From assembly GCF_000196875.2 (NCBI RefSeq), contig NC_014532.2:2852001-2916000 (forward strand): a DNA stretch of 64,000 nt. Direction: 5' to 3'. Shown here one piece after another: positions 28,027 to 36,972 of the stretch. The notes beneath the pieces are model-generated. The model did no database searches, was not told the origin of the DNA, and worked only from the letters and a program-made list of their open reading frames with translations. The stretch is from Halomonas elongata DSM 2581. Its GTDB lineage: Bacteria > Pseudomonadota > Gammaproteobacteria > Pseudomonadales > Halomonadaceae. The translations under genes were made by a program, and so were the position numbers. The first letter of the stretch is position 1. Each line of letters opens with the position of its first letter.

Positions 28027-31000
28027 TCTGGCGCTCTCCCTTGGGATCGACGAAGATCGGGCTGACGATCTCGGCTTCATGGACCTGGCCGTCGGCCATC
28101 GGTAGATAGACGGTCTCGCCCATCCGCTGCTGACCGCCCTTGACCACGGCCAGGGCGAATCCGCTGTCCAGGGTCGGGCTGTAATAGCTGGACGTCACAT
28201 GCCCCTTCATGGGCATGGGGATCGCATGGTCGGGATCGAAGACGATCTGCGCACCTTCCTCGAACACCACCTTGGGATCGCGGGGCTTGAGTCCCACCAG
28301 CTGCTTGCGATCGGTACGCGCGGTATCGGGGCGCGTCAGGGCACGCTTGCCGATCCACGAGAACGGCTTGTCATAACCGATCGCCCAGTGCATGCCCAGA
28401 TCCTCGGGCGTCACCGATCCATCGGTGTCCTGGCCGGCGATGATGAAGCCCTTCTCGGCCCGCAGCACGTGCATGGTCTCGGTGCCGTAGGGCGTCAGAT
28501 CGTACTTCTCGCCATGGGCGAACAGCGTCTCCCAGACATGCAGCGCATAGTTGGCCTGGACGTTGATCTCGTAGGCCAGCTCGCCGGTGAAGGAGATGCG
28601 GAACACCCGCGCCGGCACATCGGCCACCCTGCCCTCGCGCCAGTCCATGAACTTGAAGGCCTCGCGATCGAGATCGATATCGGTGATCTCGGCCAGCAGC
28701 TTGCGCGCTTCCGGACCGGTCACGGTCATGGTCGCCCAGTGATCGGTCACCGAGTTGAAGTAGACCTCGAGCTCGGGCCATTCGGTCTGATGCCACACCT
28801 CGAGCCACTCCAGCACAGTCGCGGCGCCGCCGGTACTGGTGGTCATCAGGAAGTGGTTCTCGGCCAGACAGCTGGTGGTGCCGTCGTCCATCACCATACC
28901 GTCGTCCTTGCACATCAAGCCGTAACGCACCCGGCCGGGCGCCAGCTTGGCCCACTTGTTGGTATAGACCCGCCCCAGGAACTCACGGGCGTCCGGGCCC
29001 TGGATGTCGATCTTGCCGAGCGTCGAGGCATCGAGGATACCGACCTTCTCGCGTACCGCGCGGCATTCCCGGGCCACCGCCTCGCGCATGGTTTCCATGC
29101 GACCTTCGACGCGGCGCGGGAAGTACCAGGGGCGCTTCCATTGACCGACATCCTCGAACTCGGCGCCATGTTCCACATGCCACTGATGCATGGCGGTATA
29201 GCGCTCGGGGTCGAACAGCTCGCGGCAATGGCGACCGACCACGGCACCGAAGGTCACCGGCGTGTAGTTGGGACGGAACACCGTGGTGCCGACCTCCGGG
29301 ATCGAGCGTCCCAGAAAGCGTGCGGCGATGGCCATGCCGTTGATGTTGCCGAGCTTGCCCTGGTCGGTACCGAAGCCCATGGCGGTGTAGCGCTTGACGT
29401 GCTCGATGGACTCGAAGCCCTCGCGAGTCGCCACCTCGATGGCGGCCGCCGTCACGTCGTTCTGCAGATCGACGAACTGTTTCGGCCCGCGCAGGGTCGG
29501 CTTCTCGTGAGGCACCTGGTAGAGCGCCACCGGCTTGCCGTCATGGCGTGTCCCGACATTCGGCAGACGCGCCTCGACGGTATCGAAGCCAACCTCACCG
29601 GCGGCCCGGCTGCCCGCTTCCCAGCCATCGGCCAGCACCTCGCCAGTGGCATAGACGCCCTGGGCGCCGCCGGCCGCCAGCACTCCTTCCACCAGGTTCG
29701 GCACGAACCCGAGGATGTCGTCGCGCCAGGTGGGACGCGCACCGGTATGCGACGCCAGGTGAATCACCGGGCTGTAGCCGCCGGAGCTGGCGATGGTGTC
29801 GCAATCGAGCGATTCGGCGTCGCCGCTCACCCGGAAGCCTTCGAGGTCCACTCGCGCCACTCGGGCGCCGGTCACGCGGCTCTGTCCTCGCGCCTCGAGC
29901 ACCGCCGAGCCGGGGATGATGCGAATGCCCTTGGCACGGGCCTGCTCGACCAACTCGCCGTGGGGCTCGGTCCGCGCATCGGCAATGGCCACCACCTCGC
30001 GGCCGCTTTCCACCCAGTCGAGTGCGGCGCGGTAGGCATGATCGTTGCTGGTGGAAAGCACCAGCTTGTTGCCGGGCACGACCCCGTAGCGACGGATGTA
30101 GGTGGAGACGGCACCGGCCTGCAGGTTGCCCGGCACATCGTTGTTGCCGTAGACCAGCGGACGCTCATGGGCGCCGGTGGCCAGCACCACCCGTCCGGCC
30201 CGGACGCGATGCAGGCGGGAACGCGCCTGGCGGCGACCGTTCTCGCGTGGAGCTGTTTCGGCCAGATGCTCTGTACGCCGCTCATGCAGCGTCACGAAGT
30301 TGTGATCGTGATAACCGTTGGCGGTGGTACGCGGCAGCAGCAGGACATTATCGAGTCCGGCAAGCTCCTCGAGTGCCTCGGCCACCCACTGATCCGCCGG
30401 CCGCTCATCGAGCAGCTCGCGGGAGTCGAGCAGTGAACCGCCCATCTCCTCCTGCTCGTCGGCCAGGATGACCCGAGCACCGCTGCGAGCGGCCGCCAGC
30501 GCTGCCGCCAGCCCCGCCGGTCCGGCGCCGATCACCAGCACCTCGCAATGGCGATTGAAGTGATCGTAGATGTCCGGGTCCTTTTCCATCGGGCTGCGCC
30601 CGAGTCCGGCGCTCTTGCGGATGTACTTCTCGTAGGTCATCCACATCGAGGCCGGCGCCATGAAGGTCTTGTAGTAGAACCCCGGCGGCATGAACTGGCC
30701 GCCCAGCTTGCCGATCACGCCCATCAGGTCGCGCTGCACATTGGGCCAGCCGTTGGTGCTGCGCGCCTCGAGGCCATCGAACAACGCCTGTTGCGTGGCC
30801 CGCACATTGGGTACCTGGGCCGCTTCGGTGCTGCCCAGTTGGATCACCGCATTGGGCTCCTCGGCACCGGCGGCGACGATGCCCCGAGGCCGGGAATACT
30901 TGAAGCTGCGGTTGACGATATCCACGCCGTTGGCCAGCAGGGCCGAAGCCAGGGTATCGCCGGGATGCCCCCGGTAGGACTTGCCGTTGAAGGTGAAGCT

Positions 31001-31057
31001 CAGCTCACGGGAACGGTCGATGCGCCCGCCCTGGGCGAGTCTGTTGGACTGGCTCAT
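28019..31057 (-). CDS. soxA: Sarcosine oxidase subunit alpha
   Basis: The 1012-residue alpha subunit of the heterotetramer that oxidises sarcosine to glycine, giving H2O2 and 5,10-methylene-THF. Order of domains: a 2Fe-2S-ferredoxin-like N-terminal fold (about 20-100, FTFNGKSYRGHPGDTLASALLANG), an NAD-binding Rossmann domain (VLVIGAGPAGLAAALAAARSG at about 174-194), the FAD-related region and SSGGYSPV, then a GcvT/THF-binding half from about 600 to the end (VREKVGILDASTLGKIDIQGPDA). Its start overlaps the soxD stop by 4 bases. Confidence 0.96.
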   Translation of the reverse strand: MSQSNRLAQGGRIDRSRELSFTFNGKSYRGHPGDTLASALLANGVDIVNRSFKYSRPRGIVAAGAEEPNAVIQLGSTEAAQVPNVRATQQALFDGLEARSTNGWPNVQRDLMGVIGKLGGQFMPPGFYYKTFMAPASMWMTYEKYIRKSAGLGRSPMEKDPDIYDHFNRHCEVLVIGAGPAGLAAALAAARSGARVILADEQEEMGGSLLDSRELLDERPADQWVAEALEELAGLDNVLLLPRTTANGYHDHNFVTLHERRTEHLAETAPRENGRRQARSRLHRVRAGRVVLATGAHERPLVYGNNDVPGNLQAGAVSTYIRRYGVVPGNKLVLSTSNDHAYRAALDWVESGREVVAIADARTEPHGELVEQARAKGIRIIPGSAVLEARGQSRVTGARVARVDLEGFRVSGDAESLDCDTIASSGGYSPVIHLASHTGARPTWRDDILGFVPNLVEGVLAAGGAQGVYATGEVLADGWEAGSRAAGEVGFDTVEARLPNVGTRHDGKPVALYQVPHEKPTLRGPKQFVDLQNDVTAAAIEVATREGFESIEHVKRYTAMGFGTDQGKLGNINGMAIAARFLGRSIPEVGTTVFRPNYTPVTFGAVVGRHCRELFDPERYTAMHQWHVEHGAEFEDVGQWKRPWYFPRRVEGRMETMREAVARECRAVREKVGILDASTLGKIDIQGPDAREFLGRVYTNKWAKLAPGRVRYGLMCKDDGMVMDDGTTSCLAENHFLMTTSTGGAATVLEWLEVWHQTEWPELEVYFNSVTDHWATMTVTGPEARKLLAEITDIDLDREAFKFMDWREGRVADVPARVFRISFTGELAYEINVQANYALHVWETLFAHGEKYDLTPYGTETMHVLRAEKGFIIAGQDTDGSVTPEDLGMHWAIGYDKPFSWIGKRALTRPDTARTDRKQLVGLKPRDPKVVFEEGAQIVFDPDHAIPMPMKGHVTSSYYSPTLDSGFALAVVKGGQQRMGETVYLPMADGQVHEAEIVSPIFVDPKGERQNV

Positions 31058-31401
31058 GCGCGGACTCCTTCCTGTTTCTCGGCGGTTTCAGCCTCGGCCG
31101 CGGCCCGATCATCACGGGATTCGGCCGTGATGGACGGCGCTTCACCCATCTTGTACGTCTCGAGGATCTCGTAGGTCGCCGTGTTGCGGGTGATGTTGAA
31201 GAACTTGCGGCAGCCCACGGCGTGCACCCACATCTCATGGTGGATACCGCGCGGATTGTGGCGGAAGAACAGGTAATCGCCCCACTCCTCGTCGCTGCAC
31301 GTCTCGGGATCCTCAGGACGCACGATATGAGCCTCGCCCTTGGGGTGAAACTCTTCTTCTTCCCGGTACTCGCCGCAATAGGGGCAGTAGATATGAAACA
31401 T
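31054..31401 (-). CDS. soxD: Sarcosine oxidase subunit delta
   Basis: 115-residue zinc-binding subunit. From ATG 31401 it begins MFHIYCPYCGEYREEEEF, the CxxC zinc motif, and later HAVGCRKFFNITRNTATYEI supplies further ligands. Pseudomonas and Corynebacterium SoxD are about 100 residues. An upstream reading adds 27 residues with no homology and is rejected; GGAGGGACG precedes the chosen start. Confidence 0.93.
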   Translation of the reverse strand: MFHIYCPYCGEYREEEEFHPKGEAHIVRPEDPETCSDEEWGDYLFFRHNPRGIHHEMWVHAVGCRKFFNITRNTATYEILETYKMGEAPSITAESRDDRAAAEAETAEKQEGVRA

Positions 31402-31500
31402 TTTTCTCGTCCCTCCATCACTCAGGATGAAAGCGAAGCATTCTTTCTGTGCTCCAGGCGCTGAACGACGATCCTCGAGCACAGACCATTTTTGTAGGGC

Positions 31501-32751
31501 CTAGTGAGCCACCCCGGCTGCCCCATGCTCATCGATCAACGCCCCAGTATTGAAGCGGTCGATGGAGAACGGCGCTGCGAGCGGATGCATCTCCCCCTTG
31601 GCGAGGCTGGCGGCGAATACATGGGCCGAGCCCGGCGTGGCCTTGAAGCCGCCGGTTCCCCAGCCGCAGTTGAAGTAGAGCCCTTTCACCTTGGTCTTGG
31701 AGATGAGCGGGCAGGCATCCGGGCAGGTATCGACGATGCCGCCCCACTGCCGGTTCATGCGCACCCGGGAGAAGATCGGGAACATCTCGACGACGGCCTG
31801 CAGGGTGTGCTCCACGGTCGGGTAGCTGCCTCGCTGACCATAGCCGTTGTAGCCATCGATACCGGCGCCGATGACCAGGTCGCCCTTGTCCGACTGACTG
31901 ATATAGCCGTGCACATGGTTGGACATCACCACGGTATCGAGCACCGGCTTGAGCGGCTCGGAAACAAGCGCCTGCAACGGATGCGACTCCAGCGGCAGCT
32001 TGAGCCCGGCCATCTTCGCCAGCACCCCGGAGTTGCCGGCGGCCACGCAGCCGACGGTCTTGGCCTCGATGTCGCCGCGAGTGGTGTGCACTCCATAGAC
32101 CTGGCCATCGCGAATCTTGAAGCCGGTGACCTCGGTCTGCTGCAGGATGTCCACGCCGAGAGCATCGGCGCCTCGGGCATAGCCCCAGGCCACGGCATCG
32201 TGGCGCGCCACTCCGGCGCGGGGTTGCCAGGAGGCCCCCATCACCGGATACCGGGCGTTCTTGGAGCAATCCATGATCGGCACCAGCTCCTGCACGCCCT
32301 TGGCGTCGAGCACCTCGCCATCGATGCCGTTCAAGCGATTGGCGTTGACCCGGCGCTGGATATCACGCATGTCCTGCAGGGTATGCCCGAGGTTGAGCAC
32401 GCCGCGCTGGGAGAACATGACGTTGTAGTTGAGGTCCTGGGACAGCCCTTCCCAGCGTTTCATGGAATGCTCGTAGAGCGCGGCGGCCTCGTCCCACAGA
32501 TAGTTGGAACGCACGATGGTGGTGTTGCGCGCCGTGTTGCCGCCACCCAGCCAGCCTTTCTCGATCACCGCCACATTGCGGATACCGAATTCCTTGGCCA
32601 GGTAATAGGCGGTGCCGAGGCCATGGCCACCCCCGCCGATGATGATCACGTCGTACGCCTTCTTGGGCGTGGGGTTACGCCACTGGCGCTGCCAGTTCTC
32701 GTGGTGGCTCAGTGCGTGCTTGACCAGCCCGAAGCCTGAATAACGTTGCAT
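31501..32751 (-). CDS. soxB: Sarcosine oxidase subunit beta
   Basis: 416-residue FAD subunit in which sarcosine is oxidised. Dinucleotide motif [22 protein letters not shown] lies at about 35-56, and the FMN/FAD region [20 protein letters not shown] at about 67-86 includes the covalent-flavin neighbourhood of heterotetrameric enzymes. [17 protein letters not shown] is the C-terminal FAD motif. First sox gene after glyA; a hairpin stands in the 45-base gap. Confidence 0.95.
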   Translation of the reverse strand: MQRYSGFGLVKHALSHHENWQRQWRNPTPKKAYDVIIIGGGGHGLGTAYYLAKEFGIRNVAVIEKGWLGGGNTARNTTIVRSNYLWDEAAALYEHSMKRWEGLSQDLNYNVMFSQRGVLNLGHTLQDMRDIQRRVNANRLNGIDGEVLDAKGVQELVPIMDCSKNARYPVMGASWQPRAGVARHDAVAWGYARGADALGVDILQQTEVTGFKIRDGQVYGVHTTRGDIEAKTVGCVAAGNSGVLAKMAGLKLPLESHPLQALVSEPLKPVLDTVVMSNHVHGYISQSDKGDLVIGAGIDGYNGYGQRGSYPTVEHTLQAVVEMFPIFSRVRMNRQWGGIVDTCPDACPLISKTKVKGLYFNCGWGTGGFKATPGSAHVFAASLAKGEMHPLAAPFSIDRFNTGALIDEHGAAGVAH

Positions 32752-32770
32752 GGGATCTCTCCTACTGGAC

Positions 32771-32791
32771 TCCCGCCCGAATCGGGCGGGA
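32771..32791 (-). terminator. Stem-loop between glyA and soxB
   Basis: TCCCGCCCGA/TCGGGCGGGA, 10-bp perfect stem around one base, without a U-run. It is more likely an mRNA-stabilising or attenuating structure inside the operon than a full terminator. Confidence 0.5.
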
Positions 32792-32796
32792 AGGCT

Positions 32797-34098
32797 TCAC
32801 GCGATGGACGCGGCGTCGGCCTGACTTTCCTGACCAGCGCCATAGACCGGATGGCGGGCGCACAGCTCGGCGACCTTGCCCCGCACCTCGGCTTCAATCT
32901 CGGTGGTGTCCTCTTCCTTGGCCAGCACATCGAGGATGTCGCAGATCCAGCCGGCCAGGGCCTCGCAATCCGCCTGATCGAAGCCTCGAGTGGTCACCGC
33001 CGGGGTACCGATGCGCAGGCCAGAGGTCACGAAGGGGCTCTGGGGGTCATTGGGTACCGCGTTCTTGTTGACGGTGATGTGCGCGCGCCCCAGGGCAGCA
33101 TCCGCGTCCTTGCCGGTCACGCCGAGCTTGATCAGCGACACCAGGAAGAGGTGATCGTCAGTGCCACCGGAGACCACATCGCAGCCGCGCTCGATGAAGA
33201 CCTCGGCCATGGCGCGGGCGTTGTCGATGACCCGTGCCTGATAGCGCACGAAGTCCTGGCTCATGGCCTCGCGGAAGGCCACCGCCTTGGCGGCGATGAC
33301 ATGCATCAGCGGGCCGCCCTGCTGGCCGGGGAAGACTGCGCCGTTGAGCTTCTTGTAGAGCGCCTCGTCGCCGCTGGCGGACAGGATCAGGCCGCCGCGC
33401 GGGCCACGCAGGGTCTTGTGGGTGGTGGTGGTCACCACATGGGCATGGGGCAGCGGGCTCGGATAATGTCCGGCGGCCACCAGGCCGGCGATGTGCGCCA
33501 TGTCGACCAACAGCCAGGCTCCCACGCGATCGGCGATATCGCGGAAGCGGCGCCAGTTGATCACCCGGGAATAGGCCGAGAAGCCGGCGATGATCAGCTT
33601 GGGCTGGTGCTCCTCCGCCAGGCGCTCGACCTCGTCATAGTCGATCTCGCCGGTCTCGGGATTCAGGCCATACTGCACGGCGTTGTAGTACTTGCCGGAG
33701 AAGTTCGGCGCTGCACCGTGGGTCAGGTGGCCACCATGGGCCAAGCTCATGCCCAGCACGGTATCGCCCGGCGAGACCAGGGCCATGAAGGCCGCGGCAT
33801 TGGCCTGGGCGCCCGAATGTGGCTGGACGTTGGCGTAGTCGGCGCCGAACAGTGCACAGGCACGCTCGATGGCCAGGCGCTCGACCACATCGACATGCTC
33901 GCAGCCGCCGTAGTAACGCTTGCCGGGATAGCCCTCGGCATACTTGTTGGTCAGCTGAGTGCCCTGGGCCGCCATGACCTGCGGACTGGCGTAGTTCTCC
34001 GAGGCGATCAGCTCGATATGGGCTTCCTGGCGCGCCACTTCGTCAGCGATAGCGGCAGCGATCTGCGGATCGGTCTGGGTAAGGTTGTTGTCGTTCAT
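32797..34098 (-). CDS. glyA: Serine hydroxymethyltransferase
   Basis: PLP enzyme joining glycine and 5,10-methylene-THF to serine. It is 433 residues (E. coli 417). The PLP Lys228 is in [14 protein letters not shown], with [11 protein letters not shown] at the start and [15 protein letters not shown] following. As the first gene of the sox operon it consumes both products of sarcosine oxidase (glycine and methylene-THF), as glyA1 does in P. aeruginosa. A second, housekeeping glyA is expected elsewhere in the genome. The 313-base leader carries phased TGTCG boxes. Confidence 0.96.
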   Translation of the reverse strand: MNDNNLTQTDPQIAAAIADEVARQEAHIELIASENYASPQVMAAQGTQLTNKYAEGYPGKRYYGGCEHVDVVERLAIERACALFGADYANVQPHSGAQANAAAFMALVSPGDTVLGMSLAHGGHLTHGAAPNFSGKYYNAVQYGLNPETGEIDYDEVERLAEEHQPKLIIAGFSAYSRVINWRRFRDIADRVGAWLLVDMAHIAGLVAAGHYPSPLPHAHVVTTTTHKTLRGPRGGLILSASGDEALYKKLNGAVFPGQQGGPLMHVIAAKAVAFREAMSQDFVRYQARVIDNARAMAEVFIERGCDVVSGGTDDHLFLVSLIKLGVTGKDADAALGRAHITVNKNAVPNDPQSPFVTSGLRIGTPAVTTRGFDQADCEALAGWICDILDVLAKEEDTTEIEAEVRGKVAELCARHPVYGAGQESQADAASIA

Positions 34099-34230
34099 GG
34101 CATCACCTGAGGGTTGGCTTCACAACGTTAAGAAAAAGTGGATCGCACAGCATTCTGCAAACGACACCACCGTCTCCATCAAAGACACCGGCCCTCGACG
34201 GCATCGAGGAGCGTCCAGCGAATAGGGGTA

Positions 34231-34296
34231 TTAATAGCCAAGCCCGCCCGGCAAAACTTGAACAAATGCGACAAATTTACCGACATGTTCGCGACA
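34231..34296 (-). promoter_or_regulatory. Putative activator-dependent promoter of glyA-soxBDAG
   Basis: On the minus strand TGTCG/TGTCG/TGTCG occur at 34292-34296, 34281-34285 and 34269-34273, spaced 11 and 12 bp. About 38 bp further lies TATTAA (34231-34236) as a possible -10 with no good -35. This is the arrangement expected for an AraC-family activator. Assignment to GbdR or to the neighbouring GATase1-AraC protein is inference. Confidence 0.4.
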
Positions 34297-34366
34297 AAAT
34301 ATATAAGATGCTGTTTTTAAATGAATTTAAATGCGCGTCGTTTTTGTACTTATCCTCTGAAACACA

Positions 34367-34393
34367 AAGGGCTGGCCTACCGAGCCAGCCCTT
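34367..34393 (-). terminator. Terminator of the GATase1-AraC gene
   Basis: Stem AAGGGCTGGC/GCCAGCCCTT with a 7-base loop, 19 bases after the stop, followed on the minus strand by TTTGTGTTT. Confidence 0.7.
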
Positions 34394-34411
34394 CGTTTGC
34401 GGGATGATCGC

Positions 34412-35449
34412 CTACCCCGCCGCCTGGGTACGCGGCCCGACATGCAAAAAGAAGGGATCCACCGGGGCCGCGCCCTCCCCGGCCGTCTTGCGCACCGCTG
34501 TGGGCGTAGTCCCGAAGGCATCACGAAAGTGGCGGGAGAAATGGGCGGTATCGGCGAAGCCACAGCGCTCGCCGATCTCGGTGACGCTCTTGGCGGTGTA
34601 GTGCAACAACCAGAGGCCATAACGCAGCCGCAGGTCGCGGGCGAATTTCTGGGGGCCGACGCCCAGCTCCTCGCGGAACTTGCGCTCGATGTTGCGCCGC
34701 GAGGTGCCGATGCGCCTGGCCAATTCATCCACCGTTATCGTCTGGCCCAGGTGTTGTTCGATGATGTCGATGGCCCGACGCACCAGCCGATCGGCCACCT
34801 TGTCGAAGATCACCGGCTGGGGCTGTGGATGGTCCCCACGGCGCGCCTCGTCGATGAGCATGATGTGCAGGCTCTTCATGGCCCAGGCCTTGCCCAGGTG
34901 ACGTTCCACCAGATAGGCCGCCAGGTCGGCGGCGGCGGTGCCTCCGGCGCACGTCAATCGATTGCCGTCATCGATGAACAGGCGATCCGCCACCGGCTCG
35001 ATATCGGGGAAGCGCCGCGTCAGATCGCCATGGTGATACCAACTGACACAGCAGCGGCGCCCGCCCATCACCCCTGCCTTGATCAGCGCGAACACGCCGG
35101 TGCACACGCCGACGAGCGGCACGCCCGCCTGGGCAGCCCGACGCAGGTAGGCAATCGCCGTTTCGTCCACATCGTCATGTTCGTCCTGCACGCCGCCGAT
35201 GGTCACGATGTAGTCGAATTCCGTCGGGTCACGGAAGGCCGTACAGGGCGTGATCGCCGCCCCGCAACTGGAGATGGCATCCTGACCGGCACTGGTCATG
35301 AACACCCAGTGGCAGCGTAGCTGCCGACTGCGGTCGCCCTCGTCCGCGGCCAGCCGCAGGCAATCGACGAAGGCTGCGAAGGGCAGCATCGTGAAACGGC
35401 GCAACAGCACGAAGCCGACCGAAAGCGGCGGCGCGAGAGAATCGGTCAT
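34412..35449 (-). CDS. GATase1-like AraC-family regulator, possibly SouR-like
   Basis: 345 residues. The N-terminal DJ-1/PfpI (GATase1-like) domain covers about 8-200 with VGVCTGVFALIKAG (nucleophile-elbow Cys) and RLTCAGGTAAADLAAYLV. The C-terminal AraC HTH pair covers about 230-325, with LARRIGTSRRNIERKFREELGVGPQKFARDLRLR and EIGERCGFADTAHFSRHFRDAFG. It sits between gbcB and glyA-sox. In Pseudomonas a protein of this class, SouR, senses sarcosine. The true GbdR orthologue is the other AraC gene of the window, so SouR-like is my best guess, not proven. Confidence 0.72.
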   Translation of the reverse strand: MTDSLAPPLSVGFVLLRRFTMLPFAAFVDCLRLAADEGDRSRQLRCHWVFMTSAGQDAISSCGAAITPCTAFRDPTEFDYIVTIGGVQDEHDDVDETAIAYLRRAAQAGVPLVGVCTGVFALIKAGVMGGRRCCVSWYHHGDLTRRFPDIEPVADRLFIDDGNRLTCAGGTAAADLAAYLVERHLGKAWAMKSLHIMLIDEARRGDHPQPQPVIFDKVADRLVRRAIDIIEQHLGQTITVDELARRIGTSRRNIERKFREELGVGPQKFARDLRLRYGLWLLHYTAKSVTEIGERCGFADTAHFSRHFRDAFGTTPTAVRKTAGEGAAPVDPFFLHVGPRTQAAG

Positions 35450-35468
35450 GATGGCCTCTTGAACGTAT

Positions 35469-35499
35469 ACGACCGGGCACTTTTCAGTGTCCCGGTCGT
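35469..35499 (-). terminator. Hairpin after gbcB
   Basis: ACGACCGGG/CCCGGTCGT with inner CAC/GTG and a TTTTCA loop, about 36 bases beyond the gbcB stop and just ahead of the AraC start. No clear U-run follows. Confidence 0.6.
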
Positions 35500-35534
35500 T
35501 GGACGATGGCGCAATCCCTTGGGCGAGAGTCGAC

Positions 35535-36641
35535 TCAGAAGTCTACTACCACATTGCCCAGGGGCTTGCTGCAGCAGGAGAGGATGTAACCTTCCTCGAT
35601 ATCCTCCTCGGTGATCCCGCCATTGTGCTCCATCTCCACCTGGCCGGCGGACAGCCCCACCCGACATGTGCCGCAGATCCCCATGCCGCACGCCTTGGGA
35701 ATGTGCAGGCCAAGCTTTGAGGCAGCGGCATGCACGGTTTCGCTTGGCAGGATCTTCACGCTCTTGCCGGTGGAGCTGAACTCGACGGTGACCAGGTCGG
35801 CGGCATCGACTTCTTCCGCCTCGGCCTCGGCCTGCTCGACGTTCTCGATGACCTCTTCCTGGACATCCATCGGCGTGGCACCGAAGGACTCCTCATGGTA
35901 GTGGTCCATGTTGAAGCCGTTGGCCTTCAGCAACTGCTTGACGGCATTCATGTAAGGCGTGGGACCACAACAGAAGATCTCCCGGTCCATGAAGTCCGGC
36001 GCCATCAGCTCGAGCATCGCCTGATTCAGGTAACCGCGGAAACCCGACCAGGCCTCGCCCAGCTCGTCGCCCCGCTCACAGACGATATGCAGCTTGAATT
36101 CGGGGATCCGCGAGAAGATGTGCTCCAGCTCACGATGGAAGATCAGATCCTTGGGCGTGCGCGCGCTGTGCACGAACTGCAGATCGACGGCAGCGTTGGT
36201 ATCGAACAGCCAGCGCACCATGGACATCAGCGGCGTGATACCGACGCCGCCGGAAAGCATCAGTATCTTGTCGGTCGGATAGTCGATGATGTTGAAGTTG
36301 CCGACCGGGCCGTGCACCGCCAGTTCGTCGTTGATGCTCAGGTTGTCGTGCAGCCAGTTGGATACCACGCCGCCCGGCATACGCTTGACGGTGATCGAGA
36401 AGCTATAGGGAACCGACGGGGAACTGGAAATGGTGTAGGAGCGCATGATCGGCTCGCCATTGATCTCCAGTTCCAGGGTGACGAACTGCCCCGGTTTGAA
36501 GAAGAACATGACCGGCTGTTCGGCCATGAAACAGAAGGTACGGGTATCCCAGGTCTCCTGGATCACCTTGACGCAACGCACCAGATGGCGGCCATTGGTC
36601 CAGGTCTGGGTGGTGACGGGGTTGAGAAAGTTCATTGTCAT
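35535..36641 (-). CDS. gbcB: Glycine betaine demethylase reductase subunit
   Basis: Passes electrons from NAD(P)H to the Rieske oxygenase GbcA. 368 residues from ATG 36641 (Pseudomonas GbcB is about the same). FAD-binding barrel with MRSYTISSSP at about 70-79; NAD-binding domain with MLSGGVGITPLMSMVRWL and IFCCGPTPYMNAV. An acidic linker (EQAEAEAEEVDAAD) leads to a C-terminal plant-type 2Fe-2S ferredoxin with CGMGICGTCRVG and the last ligand in LSCCS. An 87-residue upstream extension lies in the divergent promoter and is rejected. Confidence 0.94.
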   Translation of the reverse strand: MTMNFLNPVTTQTWTNGRHLVRCVKVIQETWDTRTFCFMAEQPVMFFFKPGQFVTLELEINGEPIMRSYTISSSPSVPYSFSITVKRMPGGVVSNWLHDNLSINDELAVHGPVGNFNIIDYPTDKILMLSGGVGITPLMSMVRWLFDTNAAVDLQFVHSARTPKDLIFHRELEHIFSRIPEFKLHIVCERGDELGEAWSGFRGYLNQAMLELMAPDFMDREIFCCGPTPYMNAVKQLLKANGFNMDHYHEESFGATPMDVQEEVIENVEQAEAEAEEVDAADLVTVEFSSTGKSVKILPSETVHAAASKLGLHIPKACGMGICGTCRVGLSAGQVEMEHNGGITEEDIEEGYILSCCSKPLGNVVVDF

Positions 36642-36972
36642 CGTCGCGTCGCCTAGGCTGCAGCATGGAGGTGTCCGACCGCGGTGCCCGCCTGCCGTTG
36701 AGCGAATTCTGCGCAGCCCCTCGCTTGTCGGCTTGCCTGTCAGCGACACAGGCATATCCGTGGCATCCAGAGGCATCAATTTTTCTCGCATCCGGCGTCG
36801 CAACTGCATCGACTGGCGTCGTCGGTGGACAACTCCCGCATCCTGCGCTGTTCCACACTCGCTTCCAATCCGCCACGACCTACACCGTCGCGCGGCCCAC
36901 ACGACCCTGACCGGCTCCCAACCCTACAATCCCGAGGTCACGCGAGTGGCCCTGCAATGAGGAAGTGCTTCC
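36642..36972. promoter_or_regulatory. Divergent gbcB-gbcA control region
   Basis: 331 bases without a gene. TGTCG (36726-36730) and TGTCA (36738-36742) are spaced 12 bp, and CGACA (36744-36748) gives a symmetric partner. This is the same half-site as in the glyA leader. AAATTTTTCTCG-like AT-rich sequence around 36776-36790 could hold the gbcA -10. GAGGAAG before the gbcA ATG is the ribosome site. Confidence 0.4.

Noticed and set aside
28199..30436. A 745-codon plus-strand open frame antisense to soxA
   Set aside because: Same GC-driven antisense effect; SoxA motifs on the minus strand are intact over the full length.
34099..34366. Glycine riboswitch ahead of glyA
   Set aside because: I looked for the paired glycine aptamer core and its conserved purine-rich junctions and found none; the leader instead shows activator-like repeats.
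35535..36902. Longer gbcB reading starting at 36902
   Set aside because: The added 87 residues are low-complexity Arg/Ser-rich and lie in the divergent gbcA promoter; GbcB proteins start near MNFLNPVTTQTW.
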